6,406 nucleotides of DNA from CAZVUW01 sp964629825. Lineage in GTDB: Bacteria > Actinomycetota > Nitriliruptoria > Euzebyales > Egibacteraceae. Each line of letters starts with the position of its first letter. The first letter of the stretch is position 1. Position numbers and translations under genes: made by a program. The stretch lies in contig CAZVUW010000133.1 of the NCBI GenBank assembly GCA_964629825.1, positions 1 to 6,406 of the forward strand, written 5' to 3'. Of this stretch, positions 5,260-6,406 are shown piece after piece. Below the pieces are notes generated by a model that was given only the letters and a program-made list of their open reading frames with translations, ran no database searches and was not told where the DNA came from.

Positions 5260-5904
5260 TCATCCGGTGCGTCCCTGGCCCTCGCACCGCCGCAGGAGGT
5301 CCTCGACCCGCGCACGGATCGCCTCGCTGGAGCCCTTGACCAGCTCGGAGCCCAGTCCGACGGCCGCGGCGCCGCTCGCCAGCCACTCAGGTGCGGACTC
5401 GACGGTGATACCGCCCGTGGGGACGAACGTCACGTCCGGGAAGACCGCAGCCATCGACCGCAGATAGCCCGTGCCCAGCGGCCCGGCGGGGAAGATCTTC
5501 ACCGCGTCGGCGCCCAGCGCGAGCGCGGAGTGGACCTCCTGCGGCGTGAGCGCGCCGGCGATCACGGGCCGTCCCAGGCGGTGGCCGGCGGAGATCACCT
5601 CCGCGGTGGCGATCGGCGACACGATGAACGCGGCACCCGCCTCGATCGCAGCCTCGGCGGCCTCGCCGCTCAGCACCGTGCCCGCCCCGAGGACGAACCC
5701 TCCGGCGCCGCGATGCATCTGCACAAGCACCTCTAGCGCCCCTGGCACCGTCAGCGTGATCTCAACCGCGCGCAGGCCCGCACGAGACATGGCCTCGGCG
5801 GCCTCAACGGCGGCCGCCGGGTCAGACGTGCGCACGATCCCGATGACCCGCTGCCGGAGCGCCTCGGCCAGGAGGCGCTCGCGCTCGCTCCGCAACCCGC
5901 TCAC
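5260..5904 (-). CDS. eda: KDPG aldolase (2-dehydro-3-deoxy-phosphogluconate aldolase)
   Basis: A protein of 214 residues with the full class I aldolase (beta/alpha)8 pattern, of the family's usual size. It cleaves 2-keto-3-deoxy-6-phosphogluconate to pyruvate and glyceraldehyde-3-phosphate in the cytoplasm. The Schiff-base lysine is K136 in VKIFPAG, the general base is E48 in VEITL, and T76 is in GAGT. Phosphate-loop-type motifs FVPTGGI (160-166) and AVGLGSELVKG (181-191) follow. E. coli Eda has Arg49 four residues after the Glu; here it is T52 (EITLTVPGA), as I recall for the Thermotoga maritima enzyme. The start GTG at 5904 overlaps the kinase stop as GTGA, so translation is probably coupled. 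The frame stays open upstream to 6186, but that part lies inside the kinase in another frame. The KDPGal isomer is a possible alternative substrate. Confidence 0.93.
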   Translation of the reverse strand: MSGLRSERERLLAEALRQRVIGIVRTSDPAAAVEAAEAMSRAGLRAVEITLTVPGALEVLVQMHRGAGGFVLGAGTVLSGEAAEAAIEAGAAFIVSPIATAEVISAGHRLGRPVIAGALTPQEVHSALALGADAVKIFPAGPLGTGYLRSMAAVFPDVTFVPTGGITVESAPEWLASGAAAVGLGSELVKGSSEAIRARVEDLLRRCEGQGRTG

Positions 5905-6406
5905 GGAACGGCCGGCGGGTCGGCGTCCAGCGCGGCACCCAGGGTCGGCCGCAGCAGATCCCGCGGCGGCGGTGCAGGGTCGCAGAGGTCGCTCAGGGCA
6001 CCTCGGTAGGCCACCGTCCGGGCCGCGGCGATCACCGCCTCCCGTGCGCTGGCAGGCCCGTCCAGCCCCTTCAGCCGGGCGTTCAGGAAGGCCGCGTTGA
6101 AGGCGTCGCCGGCGCCCGTCGTGTCGACCACGGACTCCGCCTTGGATGCCGGGACGCGGTGCCACTGCCCGTTCTCGCGGATCCACACGCCCTCGGCGCC
6201 TGCCTTGACGACCGCGTCCACGGGCAGCTCGTCGACCTTCGCGACCGCCTCATCCATTGCGGAGCCGCCCCACAGCGCCGCGCAGTCCTCGACGGAAGGC
6301 AGGAACAGGTCCACGCGGTCGAGCAGGGACTCGGCAGCACGGCGGGCCGCTGCCAGGCCTCCGCGCTGCCGCCACAGGTCGGGGCGCACGTTCGGGTCGA
6401 AGGCGA
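5901..6406 (-). CDS. PfkB-family sugar kinase, probably 2-keto-3-deoxygluconate kinase (5' partial)
   Basis: The C-terminal 167 codons are present; the gene continues past the right edge. Entry is at AFDPNVRPDLW, a phrase typical of PfkB kinases, so the GTG at 6389 is internal and not a start. VDLFLPSVEDCAALWG is the segment holding the usual N-x-x-E region, here S-x-E-D, as I recall for KDG kinases. VVKAGAEGVWI leads to the PfkB signature DTTGAGDAFNAAF, with the catalytic-base Asp at bases 6107-6105. The role as KDG kinase (KDG + ATP to KDPG) is inferred from the overlap with KDPG aldolase, which uses the product. Other PfkB substrates, such as a keto-sugar, cannot be excluded without the N-terminal half. 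The stop TGA shares two bases with the eda start codon. Confidence 0.9.
   Translation of the reverse strand, partial: AFDPNVRPDLWRQRGGLAAARRAAESLLDRVDLFLPSVEDCAALWGGSAMDEAVAKVDELPVDAVVKAGAEGVWIRENGQWHRVPASKAESVVDTTGAGDAFNAAFLNARLKGLDGPASAREAVIAAARTVAYRGALSDLCDPAPPPRDLLRPTLGAALDADPPAVP

Noticed and set aside
5905..6186. 94-residue upstream extension of KDPG aldolase
   Set aside because: This stretch is the kinase gene read in another frame and gives Arg/Gly/Pro-rich nonsense; GTG 5904 overlapping the kinase stop is the natural start.

Overview
The window is very GC-rich bacterial DNA with strong G/C bias at third codon positions, frequent GTG starts and purine-rich Shine-Dalgarno sites. This fits a high-GC actinomycete-type bacterium (Actinomycetota). 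A soil thermoleophilian is possible, but no marker here settles the lineage. I see no tRNA, rRNA, CRISPR array, insertion sequence or phage gene.

Layout from left to right. The left edge (1-198, minus) holds the N-terminus of a secreted protein that runs out of the window. A 234-bp divergent spacer with a clean 7+7 inverted repeat separates it from a large-subunit catalase of the HPII/KatE type (433-2772, plus). That catalase converges on a RidA/YjgF-family protein (2827-3213, minus). The RidA gene is in turn divergent from a class I SAM-dependent methyltransferase (3297-4082, plus). Their shared 83-bp spacer carries a second palindrome. After the methyltransferase is a gap of about 210 bp with a short coding-like remnant.

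The right half is all on the minus strand. Read in the direction of transcription, a PfkB-type sugar kinase (5901 to beyond the right edge, probably 2-keto-3-deoxygluconate kinase) overlaps KDPG aldolase eda (5260-5904) through a GTGA stop/start. Next come a small single-helix membrane protein (4934-5152) and a 206-residue conserved protein of unknown function (4295-4915) whose cysteine pattern recalls the zinc site of Ada.

Functionally, the kinase and aldolase make a coherent pathway: phosphorylate 2-keto-3-deoxygluconate, then cleave KDPG to pyruvate and glyceraldehyde-3-phosphate, the lower Entner-Doudoroff branch used in sugar-acid catabolism. The catalase handles hydrogen peroxide. The remaining genes look like ordinary chromosomal housekeeping or accessory genes with no evident shared pathway. 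I do not see a convincing new multi-gene system. The items most worth following up are the two operator-like palindromes, the Ada-like unknown protein, the small extra module fused to the methyltransferase, the RidA homologue lacking the catalytic arginine, and the small membrane gene whose best ribosome site points to an ATA codon.
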